Below are positions 15,941 through 24,584 of a DNA stretch of 64,000 bases, one piece after another. The notes below the pieces were generated by a model. That model did not search any database. It saw only the letters and a program-made list of their open reading frames with translations, and was not told the DNA's origin. A program made the position numbers and the translations under genes. Positions within the stretch are counted from its first letter, which is position 1, and each line of letters begins with the position of its first letter. This stretch comes from Chryseobacterium sp. JM1 (GTDB taxonomy: Bacteria > Bacteroidota > Bacteroidia > Flavobacteriales > Weeksellaceae), in the NCBI RefSeq assembly GCF_000737715.1, contig NZ_JPRN01000004.1, positions 62,001-126,000 on the forward strand. The letters run 5' to 3'.

Positions 15941-18535
15941 ATGAACTTAAACCAATATACTGTAAAATCACAGGAAGCCATCCAGGCGGCACAGCAAACT
16001 GCTCTGGAATTTGGCAATCAGAGTATAGAACCACAACATATACTTGAAGGGATCTTTCAGGTAGATGAAAATATATCGCCTTTCTTATTAAAAAAATCTG
16101 AAGCAGATGCTACATTGGTAAGAGAGCGCAACCGTGAAAATATAGAGAAACTTCCAAAAGTTCAGGGAGGGAATATTTATCTTTCCCAGTCAGCGAACAA
16201 AGTATTGCTGGATGCCCCGAACATTGCCAAGAAAATGGGCGACGAATATGTAACGATTGAGCATTTATGGCTTACGTTACTGGAAACCGGTTCTGAAGTA
16301 TCTAAAATGCTTAAGGATATGGGTGTGACCAAAAGTCTTTTGGAAGGCGCTATTAAAGAATTAAGAAAAGGAAGCAAAGCTACTTCTGCGAGTTCGGAAG
16401 AAACCTATCAGTCCTTAAATAAATATGCTAAAAACTTCAATGAATTAGCAGCGGAAGGAAAATTAGATCCGGTGATCGGTCGTGATGAAGAAATCAGAAG
16501 AGTGCTTCAGATCCTTTCGAGAAGAACAAAAAACAACCCTATCCTTATCGGGGAACCGGGTGTAGGTAAAACGGCGATTGCTGAAGGTATTGCCCATCGT
16601 ATTATTTCGGGAGACATTCCTGAAAACCTTATGGACAAAACGCTTTACTCTCTGGATATGGGTGCGTTGATTGCCGGAGCTAAATATAAAGGTGAATTTG
16701 AAGAGCGTTTGAAATCTGTGGTGAATGAAGTGATCAAGTCTGAAGGACAGATTATTCTTTTCATCGACGAGATTCACACGCTGGTTGGAGCCGGAGGCGG
16801 TGAAGGCGCAATGGATGCCGCCAATATCCTGAAACCTGCTTTGGCAAGAGGAGAATTAAGAGCAATTGGTGCTACGACTTTAAATGAATACCAAAAGTAT
16901 TTCGAGAAAGATAAAGCATTGGAAAGACGTTTCCAGAAAGTGATGGTGGAAGAACCGGATACAGAGTCTGCGATTTCTATCCTTCGTGGAATTAAAGATA
17001 AATATGAGGCTCACCATAAAGTAAGGATCAAAGATGAAGCGATCATTGCGGCAGTAGAAATGTCTCAGAGATATATTTCAGACCGATTTTTACCGGATAA
17101 AGCGATTGACCTTATTGACGAAGCTTCAGCGAAGTTGAGAATGGAGATCAATTCAAAACCGGAAGAACTGGATGTACTGGACAGAAAACTGATGCAGCTG
17201 GAAATTGAGCTGGCCGCTATTTCAAGAGAAGGCAACCAGACCAAAATTGATCACCTGAAAGAAGATATTTCAAAAATATCTGAGGAAAGGAATGAGATCA
17301 ATGCGAAGTGGCTGAAGGAAAAACAAAAATCTGAGGATTTAACACAGATCAAAAAACATATTGAATCATTAAAACTGGAAGCAGAAAAAGCCTCAAGAGC
17401 AGGTGACTATGCGAAAGTTGCAGAAATTCAGTACGGAAAAATAAAGGAAAAAGAAGATGCTTTGCAGAAACTCGAGCTGGAGATGCAGAACCATCAGAAT
17501 GAATTAATTAAAGAGGAAGTAACTTCTGAAAATATCTCTGAAGTGATTGCGAAATGGACAGGAATTCCTGTCACCAAGCTTATTCAGTCCGAAAGAGAGA
17601 AGTTACTGAACCTTGAAGGCGAACTTCATCACCGTGTCGTAGGACAGGATGAAGCCATCGGAGCGGTTGCAGATGCCATCAGAAGAAACAGAGCCGGATT
17701 AAGTGATGATAAAAAACCAATCGGATCTTTCTTATTCTTAGGAACAACCGGGGTTGGTAAAACTGAACTTGCTAAAGCTCTGGCAGAATATTTATTCGAT
17801 GATGAGAATAATATGACACGAATTGATATGAGTGAATACCAGGAAAGACACAGTGTTTCTAGGCTGGTAGGAGCTCCTCCGGGATATGTAGGGTATGATG
17901 AAGGCGGACAGCTGACGGAAGCGGTAAGAAGAAGACCTTATTCGGTGGTTCTTCTGGATGAAATTGAAAAGGCGCATCCGGATGTTTTCAACACTTTACT
18001 TCAGGTATTGGATGACGGACGTCTGACGGATAATAAAGGACGGGTGGTGAATTTTAAAAATTCAATCATCATTATGACGTCCAATTTAGGCTCGCACCTG
18101 ATTCAGGAGAATTTTGAAAATATCACTGAGGAAAATCAGGATCAGATCGTCAGCAAAACAAAAGATGAAGTTTTTGATCTTCTGAAACAGACACTGCGTC
18201 CGGAATTCCTGAACAGAATTGATGAAGTGGTATTATTCCAGCCTTTAAACAAAAAAGAGATCGGAAAAATTGTTCAGTATCAGCTGAGAGGTTATAATGA
18301 TATGCTTGGTAAACGAAACATTATCATGACGGCTACTCAGGATGCGGTAGATTATCTGATGAATAAAGGATATGATCCTTCTTTCGGAGCGAGACCACTG
18401 AAAAGAGTGATCCAGCAGGAAGTATTAAATAAATTATCCAGAGAGATTCTTGCAGGAACGGTGAATGACGGTGACAGAATCACTTTAGATTATTTCGAAG
18501 AAACAGGTTTGGTGTTCAGGCCGACAGATCAATAA
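15941..18535 (+). CDS. clpB: ClpB disaggregase
   Basis: An 864-residue AAA+ protein of usual ClpB length. The N domain (residues 1-145) begins [21 protein letters not shown]1 has [13 protein letters not shown] (Walker A near 205-212) and [13 protein letters not shown] (Walker B). The charged coiled-coil M domain spans about 400-525 and separates ClpB from ClpA and ClpC. NBD2 has [14 protein letters not shown] and [13 protein letters not shown]. The C-terminal [16 protein letters not shown] is also present. It threads aggregated proteins for refolding with DnaK. It is a single-gene unit with a terminator behind it. Confidence 0.97.
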   Translation: MNLNQYTVKSQEAIQAAQQTALEFGNQSIEPQHILEGIFQVDENISPFLLKKSEADATLVRERNRENIEKLPKVQGGNIYLSQSANKVLLDAPNIAKKMGDEYVTIEHLWLTLLETGSEVSKMLKDMGVTKSLLEGAIKELRKGSKATSASSEETYQSLNKYAKNFNELAAEGKLDPVIGRDEEIRRVLQILSRRTKNNPILIGEPGVGKTAIAEGIAHRIISGDIPENLMDKTLYSLDMGALIAGAKYKGEFEERLKSVVNEVIKSEGQIILFIDEIHTLVGAGGGEGAMDAANILKPALARGELRAIGATTLNEYQKYFEKDKALERRFQKVMVEEPDTESAISILRGIKDKYEAHHKVRIKDEAIIAAVEMSQRYISDRFLPDKAIDLIDEASAKLRMEINSKPEELDVLDRKLMQLEIELAAISREGNQTKIDHLKEDISKISEERNEINAKWLKEKQKSEDLTQIKKHIESLKLEAEKASRAGDYAKVAEIQYGKIKEKEDALQKLELEMQNHQNELIKEEVTSENISEVIAKWTGIPVTKLIQSEREKLLNLEGELHHRVVGQDEAIGAVADAIRRNRAGLSDDKKPIGSFLFLGTTGVGKTELAKALAEYLFDDENNMTRIDMSEYQERHSVSRLVGAPPGYVGYDEGGQLTEAVRRRPYSVVLLDEIEKAHPDVFNTLLQVLDDGRLTDNKGRVVNFKNSIIIMTSNLGSHLIQENFENITEENQDQIVSKTKDEVFDLLKQTLRPEFLNRIDEVVLFQPLNKKEIGKIVQYQLRGYNDMLGKRNIIMTATQDAVDYLMNKGYDPSFGARPLKRVIQQEVLNKLSREILAGTVNDGDRITLDYFEETGLVFRPTDQ

Positions 18536-18567
18536 GTAGTTTTTTTCATATATATTATTTTTGTAAG

Positions 18568-18604
18568 TAAGTGGTGCAGCCCAATCTGCATCACTTATTT
18601 TTTT
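18568..18604 (+). terminator. Rho-independent terminator of clpB
   Basis: TAAGTGGTGCAG (18568-18579) and CTGCATCACTTA (18586-18597) form a 12-bp stem with one G-U pair and a six-base loop, followed by seven T. Confidence 0.85.
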
Positions 18605-18631
18605 ATGCTAAATTTTATCAAAATACAGTGA

Positions 18632-18639
18632 TATATTTG
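18632..18639 (+). promoter_or_regulatory. -7 box of the small-peptide unit
   Basis: TATATTTG matches TAnnTTTG exactly, 45 bases before the first peptide ATG and just after the clpB terminator. A clear TTTG about 20 bases upstream is lacking. Confidence 0.5.
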
Positions 18640-18684
18640 TATCTTTATAGAACCAAACAAATTAATAACTAAAACAAAATCAGC

Positions 18685-18861
18685 ATGAAAAAGCTAAAAA
18701 GAAGCTCACTAAAAACCATTTTAGGAGGAAAAATTGACTGTCGATGCAACATATTTACTTACCCTGATGGCTCCACCAGCGGAACTTGCGCAACGGAACG
18801 TTGTTCACAAATCAACATTAATTGCGGACAGCTTGAATGTCGACCAGGCCTTATTGATTAA
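18685..18861 (+). CDS. Six-cysteine peptide with double-glycine leader (58 aa)
   Basis: ATG at 18685, stop at 18859-18861. The leader MKKLKRSSLKTILGGK has Gly14-Gly15, the double-glycine pattern of peptides matured and exported by C39-peptidase transporters. The remainder (residues 16-58) carries six Cys (19, 21, 35, 40, 47, 52) among polar residues, which fits a disulphide-bonded or otherwise modified secreted peptide. It resembles the bacteriocin-like peptides I recall from Chryseobacterium genomes; no function is shown. The next peptide gene starts 16 bases later and shares the KKLKR leader start. No modification enzyme or exporter gene is next to it in the window. Confidence 0.72.
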   Translation: MKKLKRSSLKTILGGKIDCRCNIFTYPDGSTSGTCATERCSQININCGQLECRPGLID

Positions 18862-18877
18862 CCCATAAAATCATCGT

Positions 18878-19030
18878 ATGAAAAAGTTAAAAAGAAATGA
18901 TTTAAAGAAAATCAGCGGTAGCGGTACGGCAATCATTACAGAATGCGACATTGATATGAACTGCCCGACCGGACTTTGCTGTTCGAACTGGAATATCTGC
19001 AGGGATCCCAAAAAATATCCTTGTATCTAA
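18878..19030 (+). CDS. Six-cysteine peptide with related leader (50 aa)
   Basis: ATG at 18878, stop at 19028-19030. The leader MKKLKRNDLKKISGSG is a near copy of the previous one, but GG is replaced by GSG. Cys are at 23, 29, 34, 35, 41 and 49, with CPTGLCCSNWNIC in the middle; the C-x5-C-x4-CC-x5-C-x7-C spacing recalls knottin-like folds. The mature parts of the two peptides are not alike outside the cysteines, the usual picture for peptide products with conserved leaders and varied cores. A strong terminator follows directly. Confidence 0.72.
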   Translation: MKKLKRNDLKKISGSGTAIITECDIDMNCPTGLCCSNWNICRDPKKYPCI

Positions 19031-19039
19031 TCACACAGG

Positions 19040-19067
19040 CTGGAGATTTTTTCTCCGGTTTTTTTTT
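19040..19067 (+). terminator. Terminator of the peptide unit
   Basis: CTGGAGA (19040-19046) pairs with TCTCCGG (19052-19058), followed by nine T. Confidence 0.85.
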
Positions 19068-19260
19068 GCTTTTAACATCAATTATTATTTTTCACAAAAT
19101 TTAAAAGACATAGTCTATCAATTTGACATATTAATAGAATACTTAAAATATTTCAATAAAATAAATAATTTAACGAATAATTTAAACTTCAATAAAATAT
19201 CATATCATCAACAAATAATGTTAAATCACTAAATAATAATCAATCAATACTTATTTTTCA

Positions 19261-19268
19261 TACATTTG
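19261..19268 (+). promoter_or_regulatory. -7 box of the first M43 protease gene
   Basis: TACATTTG, exact TAnnTTTG match, 31 bases before the ATG. The -33 region is AT-rich without a TTTG. The preceding 19068-19260 is very AT-rich and holds no gene. Confidence 0.55.
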
Positions 19269-19299
19269 TGACACATTCAAACCACAAACCATTTATATT

Positions 19300-20301
19300 A
19301 TGAAAAAAGCAGTACTAGGAGTATTGATTACTCTTTTCGTGTCGTGTAACAACGAATCAGAAAATATCGCTTCCGAAAACAAGACCCCGGATCAGCCTTC
19401 CATGGCGGATAAATCAGCAGCTATCTGCGGCTCGGATTTAGTGAGACAGAAATTCCTTTCAGAGAATCCAGAGGCAGCACAGCGTATGCTTCAGATCGAA
19501 AACAACACCGCAGATTATATTGAGCAAAAGAAAATGGGTAAAGTGCTTCCTGATGGCAGTGTAGAAATCCCGGTTATCTTCAATGTTCTGTACACCAATA
19601 CAACAAACAATATATCTGATGCAAGAATCAATTCCCAGATCGATGTACTAAACAAAGCTTTCGCTTCAACTCACGCCAATGTATCCAATATCCCTGCTGC
19701 ATTCCAGCCTGTGAATGCCGGAGATACAAAGATCAAATTCAGGCTGGCTCAGATCAACAGGAAATCTACAACTACCTCTAACTGGGCACCTAATGATAAT
19801 ATGAAAAAAACATCAACAGGCGGAGTTAACGCAACAGACCCCACCAAATATCTTAATATCTGGGTAGTAGATTACATGCCGTACCAAACAGGATATGTTT
19901 TAGGATATGCCACTTTCCCTGAATCTGCAGGTCTTTGGAATGACGGAGTTGTCATGATGGACGAATATGTAGGTGAAGGCGGACCGGTAGCCACTCACAA
20001 CAAAGGAAGAGTAACCGTACACGAAGTAGGCCACTACCTGAACCTAAGACACATCTGGGGTGATGCGAATTGCGGAAATGACTTCGTAGATGATACTCCA
20101 CAACAGATCACCAACCACAGAGGCGTTCCGACTTATCCTAAAATGGAAACATGCGGCGGTGTATCCCGTTCTACCATGTTCATGAATTATATGGATTATT
20201 CCGATGAAACTACTTTATTCATGTTTACAAAAAAGCAAAACGACAGAATGCAGGCTTCCATCTCTGCTAACGGTCCAAGAGCCGGATTGAGATTATTATA
20301 G
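19300..20301 (+). CDS. M43-family zinc metalloprotease lipoprotein
   Basis: A 333-residue protein. The lipobox ends at Cys16 (ITLFVSC), so it should be a lipid-anchored envelope or surface protein. A pro-region follows (Asp/Glu/Ser-rich, then LVRQKFLSENPEA). The catalytic domain has the metzincin zinc motif HEVGHYLNLRH (His241, His245, His251) and the Met-turn FMNYMDYSDE. Paired Cys flank the active site (NCGNDFVDDTPQ, ETCGGVSR), as in pappalysin and cytophagalysin-like M43 proteases. It is a paralog of the protein at 23507-24523, sharing the same architecture and the GPRAGLR ending. A hairpin terminator follows. Confidence 0.88.
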   Translation: MKKAVLGVLITLFVSCNNESENIASENKTPDQPSMADKSAAICGSDLVRQKFLSENPEAAQRMLQIENNTADYIEQKKMGKVLPDGSVEIPVIFNVLYTNTTNNISDARINSQIDVLNKAFASTHANVSNIPAAFQPVNAGDTKIKFRLAQINRKSTTTSNWAPNDNMKKTSTGGVNATDPTKYLNIWVVDYMPYQTGYVLGYATFPESAGLWNDGVVMMDEYVGEGGPVATHNKGRVTVHEVGHYLNLRHIWGDANCGNDFVDDTPQQITNHRGVPTYPKMETCGGVSRSTMFMNYMDYSDETTLFMFTKKQNDRMQASISANGPRAGLRLL

Positions 20302-20323
20302 AGACAATCATCATAACAAACAT

Positions 20324-20359
20324 AAGGTCCTCAAATTATTTGGGGACTTTATTGTTTTA
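20324..20359 (+). terminator. Hairpin after the first M43 gene
   Basis: AAGGTCCTCAAAT pairs with ATTTGGGGACTTT (20324-20350), then ATTGTTTT. The stem is good; the tail is only partly T. Confidence 0.6.
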
Positions 20360-20478
20360 TAGTCTAATTTGCAATCCGTAAAATCACGGAAAATTAAGGG
20401 GAAAAAACACATACTACTTAACATAAAAAATTACGAAATTTGCACTACTAACTAACATTCTTTTATAAAACTAACGTT

Positions 20479-21030
20479 ATGAAAACAAAACCTACTTTAG
20501 AGGACGGAACCCTTGAAACCGTTTCTGGGACAAACACCATTGCTTCAGAGCTTGTTCAGAAGTTGATTTCCAACTACAGAGACAATCAGATGCAGGCTGT
20601 AAATAAAGAATTGGGAATTACCGACTCCCACGCTATATGGTTTGACCTTCCTAAGTTGAAAAAATTTATTGCATGTATAGAAAATGAGGCTGTAAAATCT
20701 AATCCGGAAGCTTCTGAGGCAGATCTGGGCATCAGATTCTATTATGCCGCTTATCCAAAAGCAGAAGACTGGAGCATTATGGAAAGCCATCCGGTAGAAA
20801 GAGAATATGCAGAAAGACACACTCTGGTAATGATCCCTACACTGAAAAAAGCAGATGAAAACGGGGAGATGCTTGACTACGACTTTTGCCCTTTAAATAA
20901 TGGAAGATCTTTGGCTATGGCATCAAAAGGTGACGGTGATGGCGACTCTTTTCCACCTGAAACTATTGCAGAAAATCACGGAACCCTATCCCCACCACAC
21001 GATACGAAAGTTGAACAGTTTCCTAATTAA
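20479..21030 (+). CDS. Unknown soluble protein (183 aa) preceding a membrane protein and a two-component pair
   Basis: I do not recognise a named family, though I recall uncharacterised flavobacterial proteins with the same HAIWFDLPKLKKFI and LGIRFYYAAYP segments next to similar membrane proteins. There is no signal peptide or membrane segment. Visible parts: N-terminus with TLEDGTLETVSG, a helical region (VQKLISNYRDNQMQAVNKEL), the IWFDL..LK.FI core, RHTLVMIPTLK, then DFCPLNNG and a low-complexity acidic/Pro tail with GDGDGD. It heads a tight unit: the next gene starts 27 bases later. A near-consensus GAAATTTG lies about 37 bases upstream of the ATG. Confidence 0.65.
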   Translation: MKTKPTLEDGTLETVSGTNTIASELVQKLISNYRDNQMQAVNKELGITDSHAIWFDLPKLKKFIACIENEAVKSNPEASEADLGIRFYYAAYPKAEDWSIMESHPVEREYAERHTLVMIPTLKKADENGEMLDYDFCPLNNGRSLAMASKGDGDGDSFPPETIAENHGTLSPPHDTKVEQFPN

Positions 21031-21057
21031 TAATATATTTTTCACCCGATAAGACCC

Positions 21058-21708
21058 ATGACTGATTTTCAGAAGATACTTCAGGAATCCTTAATATGGA
21101 TAGAAGGACTGGCTGCCCTAATATCCATTATTTACTATAACCGTGGTAATACGGACAGATATTGGAAGTATTTTTCTTTTTATCTTATTCTTATGTTTTT
21201 ATGTGAAGTAATAGGAAAATGGGGCCATCAGTTTTTTGAATATGACAAGCCGAAGTTCTTCAATTATTTTGTAATCCCTGTTGAGTTTCTCTTCTTTTAC
21301 TGGCTTTATGCCGCCAAGTCACTGGAAAGGCCTAAACTTTTCTATACATTATCTGCACTGTACTTACTGTCATTTTTGCCCAGTGAAATATTCTTCACCA
21401 CGAAAAAGATCATTTTCTCTTTCAATTATACATTTGGGTGCCTTATACTCATGGTACTTGTAATTATGGAATACTACAGACAGATTAATTCCACTGAAAT
21501 TTTAAACTTCAGCAGGAATAAAATGTTTTATATCAATTTAGGTGTAACTTTATTTTATATAGGAACACTTCCTTTCTGGACATTTTTCAGTCTTCTGGCG
21601 AAGTATAAAGAACTCTGGGATATGTACTTTAATTATTTTCTGATAACAGGAATCACAATGTATCTTTTATTCTCAATTTCATTCATATGGGGAAAACGGA
21701 GCTCATAA
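21058..21708 (+). CDS. Seven-helix membrane protein coupled to a histidine kinase
   Basis: A 216-residue protein with about seven hydrophobic segments (roughly 14-28, 39-57, 69-87, 94-113, 119-141, 155-178, 189-208) separated by short loops, with no catalytic motif that I recognise. Its end overlaps the start of the kinase gene by 22 bases, so the two are made together. The kinase lacks an extracytoplasmic sensor domain, so this protein is a natural candidate for the sensing partner; that is inference. The other possibility is an unrelated integral membrane protein. Confidence 0.7.
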   Translation: MTDFQKILQESLIWIEGLAALISIIYYNRGNTDRYWKYFSFYLILMFLCEVIGKWGHQFFEYDKPKFFNYFVIPVEFLFFYWLYAAKSLERPKLFYTLSALYLLSFLPSEIFFTTKKIIFSFNYTFGCLILMVLVIMEYYRQINSTEILNFSRNKMFYINLGVTLFYIGTLPFWTFFSLLAKYKELWDMYFNYFLITGITMYLLFSISFIWGKRSS

Positions 21709-22472
21709 TAACCATCATCCTATTCAACATCTTCTTTGTACTGTTTGTAGCTGCCGTCATGGTATACATCAGAAAGTACAAGCAGAGGAAGAGAGAATAT
21801 ATGAATGAAATTGAAGTAAAAAACGAAATCCATAAACGGGAGATTCTGGCCACGCAGCTTGAAATTCAGCAGGCAACGATGCAGCAAATCGGTCGGGAAC
21901 TCCATGATAATATCGGCCAGAAACTGACACTGGTAAGCCTTTATACCCAGCAGCTTCTTTACGAGAACCGGGTTCCTGAGGTCAGTGAAAGAATAGATCA
22001 GGTTTCCCAGATTATCAACCAATCTCTGCAGGACCTGAGAAGCCTTTCCAAAACGCTGACAGATGACAACATCAATCAAAAGGAAATCGTAACTTTAATT
22101 CAGGAAGAAGTAGACAATACCAATACTTTTAAAAGATGTCATGTCACTTTTGAACATAATTTCAAGCAGCTTGACCTTGGATTTGTTCACAAGAATGTAC
22201 TGCTGAGGATCACCCAGGAATTTATACAGAACAGCATCAAGCATGCGCAATGCAAAAATATTTTCATTAATCTGAACACTTCTGACGACATCCTCTGGGA
22301 ACTTAACCTTAGAGATGACGGCACCGGATTCGACCGTACGAAGATAAAATCCAACGGCATCGGCCTGACCAATATGAAAAACAGGGCAGCCATCATAGGT
22401 GCCGATTTCAGCTTTGAAAGCCGGGAAAATGCCGGAACCACCCTCAATATTATCTTAAAAAAACAACCATGA
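21687..22472 (+). CDS. Histidine kinase of the NarX/DegS (HisKA_3) type
   Basis: A 261-residue protein. A single membrane helix at residues about 5-27 is followed by a coiled-coil (KQRKREYMNEIEVKNEI). The phosphoacceptor box is IGRELHDNIGQKLTLVSLY, His within ELHDNIGQ. The HATPase domain has LRITQEFIQNSIKHAQ (N box), LRDDGTGFD and GIGLTNMKNRA (G boxes). There is almost no extracytoplasmic part. It overlaps the membrane protein gene upstream by 22 bases and the response regulator downstream by four (ATGA). Confidence 0.9.
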   Translation: MGKTELIITIILFNIFFVLFVAAVMVYIRKYKQRKREYMNEIEVKNEIHKREILATQLEIQQATMQQIGRELHDNIGQKLTLVSLYTQQLLYENRVPEVSERIDQVSQIINQSLQDLRSLSKTLTDDNINQKEIVTLIQEEVDNTNTFKRCHVTFEHNFKQLDLGFVHKNVLLRITQEFIQNSIKHAQCKNIFINLNTSDDILWELNLRDDGTGFDRTKIKSNGIGLTNMKNRAAIIGADFSFESRENAGTTLNIILKKQP

Positions 22473-23113
22473 AAAAAACAATAGTAATCGTTGACGACCA
22501 TATTCTTATCGCTAAAGCACTAGAAGGAATTATTGGAAATTTCAGTGATTTCGAAGTGATCTATGTATGTGAAAACGGTAAAGATCTGATTGAAAAATTT
22601 GAAAATAACGGTAAAATTCCGGACATCATCCTGCTGGATATCAGCATGCCGATCATGGATGGCTTTGAAACCGCTGCATGGCTTACCAAGAATCATCCGG
22701 ACATCAAAGTAATGGCACTGAGTATGCAGGGCGATGACAACAGTGTGATCAAGATGATCAAAAACGGAGCAAAAGGATACCTGCTGAAAAATACCCATCC
22801 CAAAGATCTTGAAACAGCATTAACAAAATTGAATTCAGACGGATTCTTCTATCCTGAATGGGCCTCAAAAATCATATTCTCCAACCTGAACAGGGACAAG
22901 GAAACAGAAAACGCCATAAGGATCTCAGACCGCGAAAGAGAATTCCTAAAATACACTGTCACAGAACTAAGTTATAAGGAAATTGCCGATAGAATGTGCT
23001 GCAGCCCAAGAACAGTAGAAAGTTACCGTGATCAGCTTTGCGATAAATTAGATTTGAAAACACGTGTGGGATTAGCGGTATTCGCCATTAAAAATGGTTT
23101 TGCAGGTGAATAA
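22469..23113 (+). CDS. NarL/FixJ-type response regulator
   Basis: A 214-residue protein. The receiver domain has the acidic pair in IVDDH, the phosphoacceptor Asp in ILLDISMPIMDGFE and Lys in GYLLKNTHP. The C-terminal LuxR helix-turn-helix has DREREFLKYTVTELSYKEIA, then MCCSPRTVESYRDQLCDKL. It is the partner of the kinase with which it overlaps by four bases. The neighbouring protease gene at 23507, whose promoter region contains a perfect 22-bp palindrome, is a plausible target. Confidence 0.93.
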   Translation: MKKTIVIVDDHILIAKALEGIIGNFSDFEVIYVCENGKDLIEKFENNGKIPDIILLDISMPIMDGFETAAWLTKNHPDIKVMALSMQGDDNSVIKMIKNGAKGYLLKNTHPKDLETALTKLNSDGFFYPEWASKIIFSNLNRDKETENAIRISDREREFLKYTVTELSYKEIADRMCCSPRTVESYRDQLCDKLDLKTRVGLAVFAIKNGFAGE

Positions 23114-23419
23114 TAAAAAATCATGATTAAAAACAGCAGCTCCAAAACTGCTGAAGCGACCGGATTCAGTATTGCAATAAGTTAAACCTGAAAAACCTGC
23201 CTGAAACCACTTATATCCGACATTAGAAACAATTCTTCTACTTGGTTAAAAATCGAAAATCACAGTTAAAAATATAAATCATTTTTATTATTTTACAGTA
23301 ATATTTTTATTAAAAATAAGTTTATAGATAAAATAATTAGACACACACTTGTGATATGATTAAAATTCAACTAAACTATTAAATACATGCGTAATTCTTA
23401 ATAAGAAGCAGTATTAAAT

Positions 23420-23441
23420 GAAAAATATTTAAATATTTTTC
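23420..23441 (+). promoter_or_regulatory. Perfect 22-bp palindrome upstream of the second M43 gene
   Basis: GAAAAATATTT is followed directly by its exact reverse complement, ending nine bases before the -33 TTG. This is the usual place for an activator or repressor site. AT-richness raises the chance of coincidence. Confidence 0.45.
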
Positions 23442-23449
23442 CAATTATC

Positions 23450-23480
23450 TTGTTTATTAATTTTTTATAATATAAATTTG
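23450..23480 (+). promoter_or_regulatory. Promoter of the second M43 gene
   Basis: TTG (23450-23452), 20 bases, TAAATTTG (23473-23480): a full match to the Bacteroidota promoter pattern. The leader is about 20 bases. The stretch 23114-23419 shows no gene. Confidence 0.7.
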
Positions 23481-23506
23481 GAGACCAAACCATTAACAAT
23501 TTATAT

Positions 23507-24523
23507 ATGAAAAAGCTATTATTTGGAGCTCTCATTCTGAGCTTCATGTCAGCCTGTAACAGCGATAACATCTCCAATCAGGAGGAAGCTTCACAGGATG
23601 TTTCTACCTCTTCCGGTATGCCTGCATCAAAAAGAGCCTGCCCTTCTGACCTCATCAGAGAAAAAGCCCTTAAAAGCGATCCTGCATTAAGAGCTAAGTT
23701 CGAAGCTAACGAATTACAGTCTGAAAACTTTTTAAGAGACCTTTCCATGGGTAAAGTACTTGCAGATGGAACGGTTGAAATTCCGGTTGTCTTCAATGTT
23801 ATCTATAATACAGCTGCTCAGAATGTTTCTGATGCAAGAATCGCAGAACAAATCGCAGTATTGAATGCAGATTATGGTGCGACCAATTCTGATATCAATA
23901 AAATACCTGCTGCATTCCAGCCTTCTGCTGCCGGAAACGTAAAAATCAGTTTCAAACTGGTAGCTACCAACCGTAAGCAAAGCACAAAGACAGCATGGAG
24001 ATCTGATCTGGAAGAAATGAAAAAAGCAACTACCGGAGGAATCAATGCTACAGACCCAACTAAAAATATGAATATCTGGGTAGTAAATTCTATCCTTGAT
24101 GAGAACAGCCAGCCTGGAACATTAGGATATGCCTACTATCCTGAATCTGCAGGATTATGGTATGACGGTCTTGTAATAGGCTATCAATATATTGGAAAAA
24201 CAGGTGCTTCTGCTCCGTTCAACTTAGGAAGAACAGTTACACACGAAGTGGGTCACTATTTAAACTTACCTCACCTTTGGGGATCATCTGATACAGGTTG
24301 CCAGACAGATTACTCTAATGACACACCGACTTCTCCCGGCCCTAATTACGGAACACCATCATATCCTTTAAACAGAACTTGTGGAGGAGTAAGCCGTTCT
24401 CAGATGTTCATGAACTATATGGATTATGTAGATGACAAAGCTATGTTTATGTTCTCTGCCAACCAAAAAACAAGAATGCAGGCTGTAGTGGCTGCAGCTG
24501 GTCCAAGAGCCGGATTAAGATAA
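23507..24523 (+). CDS. M43-family zinc metalloprotease lipoprotein, second paralog
   Basis: A 338-residue protein with a lipobox ending at Cys17 (ILSFMSAC), a Ser/Thr/Glu-rich linker, a pro-region (CPSDLIREKALKSDP) and a catalytic domain with HEVGHYLNLPH as zinc motif and FMNYMDYVDD as Met-turn. The Cys pairs (GCQTDYSNDTP, RTCGGVSR) match those of the first paralog. The two proteins align end to end and share GKVL.DG.VEIPV.FNV and GPRAGLR. It has its own promoter and a strong bidirectional terminator. The two proteases bracket the 183-residue protein and the two-component genes. Confidence 0.88.
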   Translation: MKKLLFGALILSFMSACNSDNISNQEEASQDVSTSSGMPASKRACPSDLIREKALKSDPALRAKFEANELQSENFLRDLSMGKVLADGTVEIPVVFNVIYNTAAQNVSDARIAEQIAVLNADYGATNSDINKIPAAFQPSAAGNVKISFKLVATNRKQSTKTAWRSDLEEMKKATTGGINATDPTKNMNIWVVNSILDENSQPGTLGYAYYPESAGLWYDGLVIGYQYIGKTGASAPFNLGRTVTHEVGHYLNLPHLWGSSDTGCQTDYSNDTPTSPGPNYGTPSYPLNRTCGGVSRSQMFMNYMDYVDDKAMFMFSANQKTRMQAVVAAAGPRAGLR

Positions 24524-24546
24524 TACACACCAAATTAACTTTTACA

Positions 24547-24584
24547 TAAAAAGAGCCTGAATTTTACATTCAGGCTCCTTGTTT
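24547..24584. terminator. Bidirectional terminator between convergent genes
   Basis: GAGCCTGAAT (24553-24562) and ATTCAGGCTC (24568-24577) form a perfect 10-bp stem. On the minus strand TTTTTA follows, on the plus strand CTTGTTTT. It serves the M43 gene and the M1 gene. Confidence 0.88.

Noticed and set aside
20446..20460. Second copy of the paa operator (ACTAACTAACATT shared with 14515-14527)
   Set aside because: Only the left half matches; the TGTTAG half is missing, and the gene downstream is unrelated to phenylacetate.
19300..24523. Toxin-immunity or secretion-effector island
   Set aside because: The proteases have lipoprotein signals and no C-terminal secretion or toxin domain; no immunity-type partner could be recognised.
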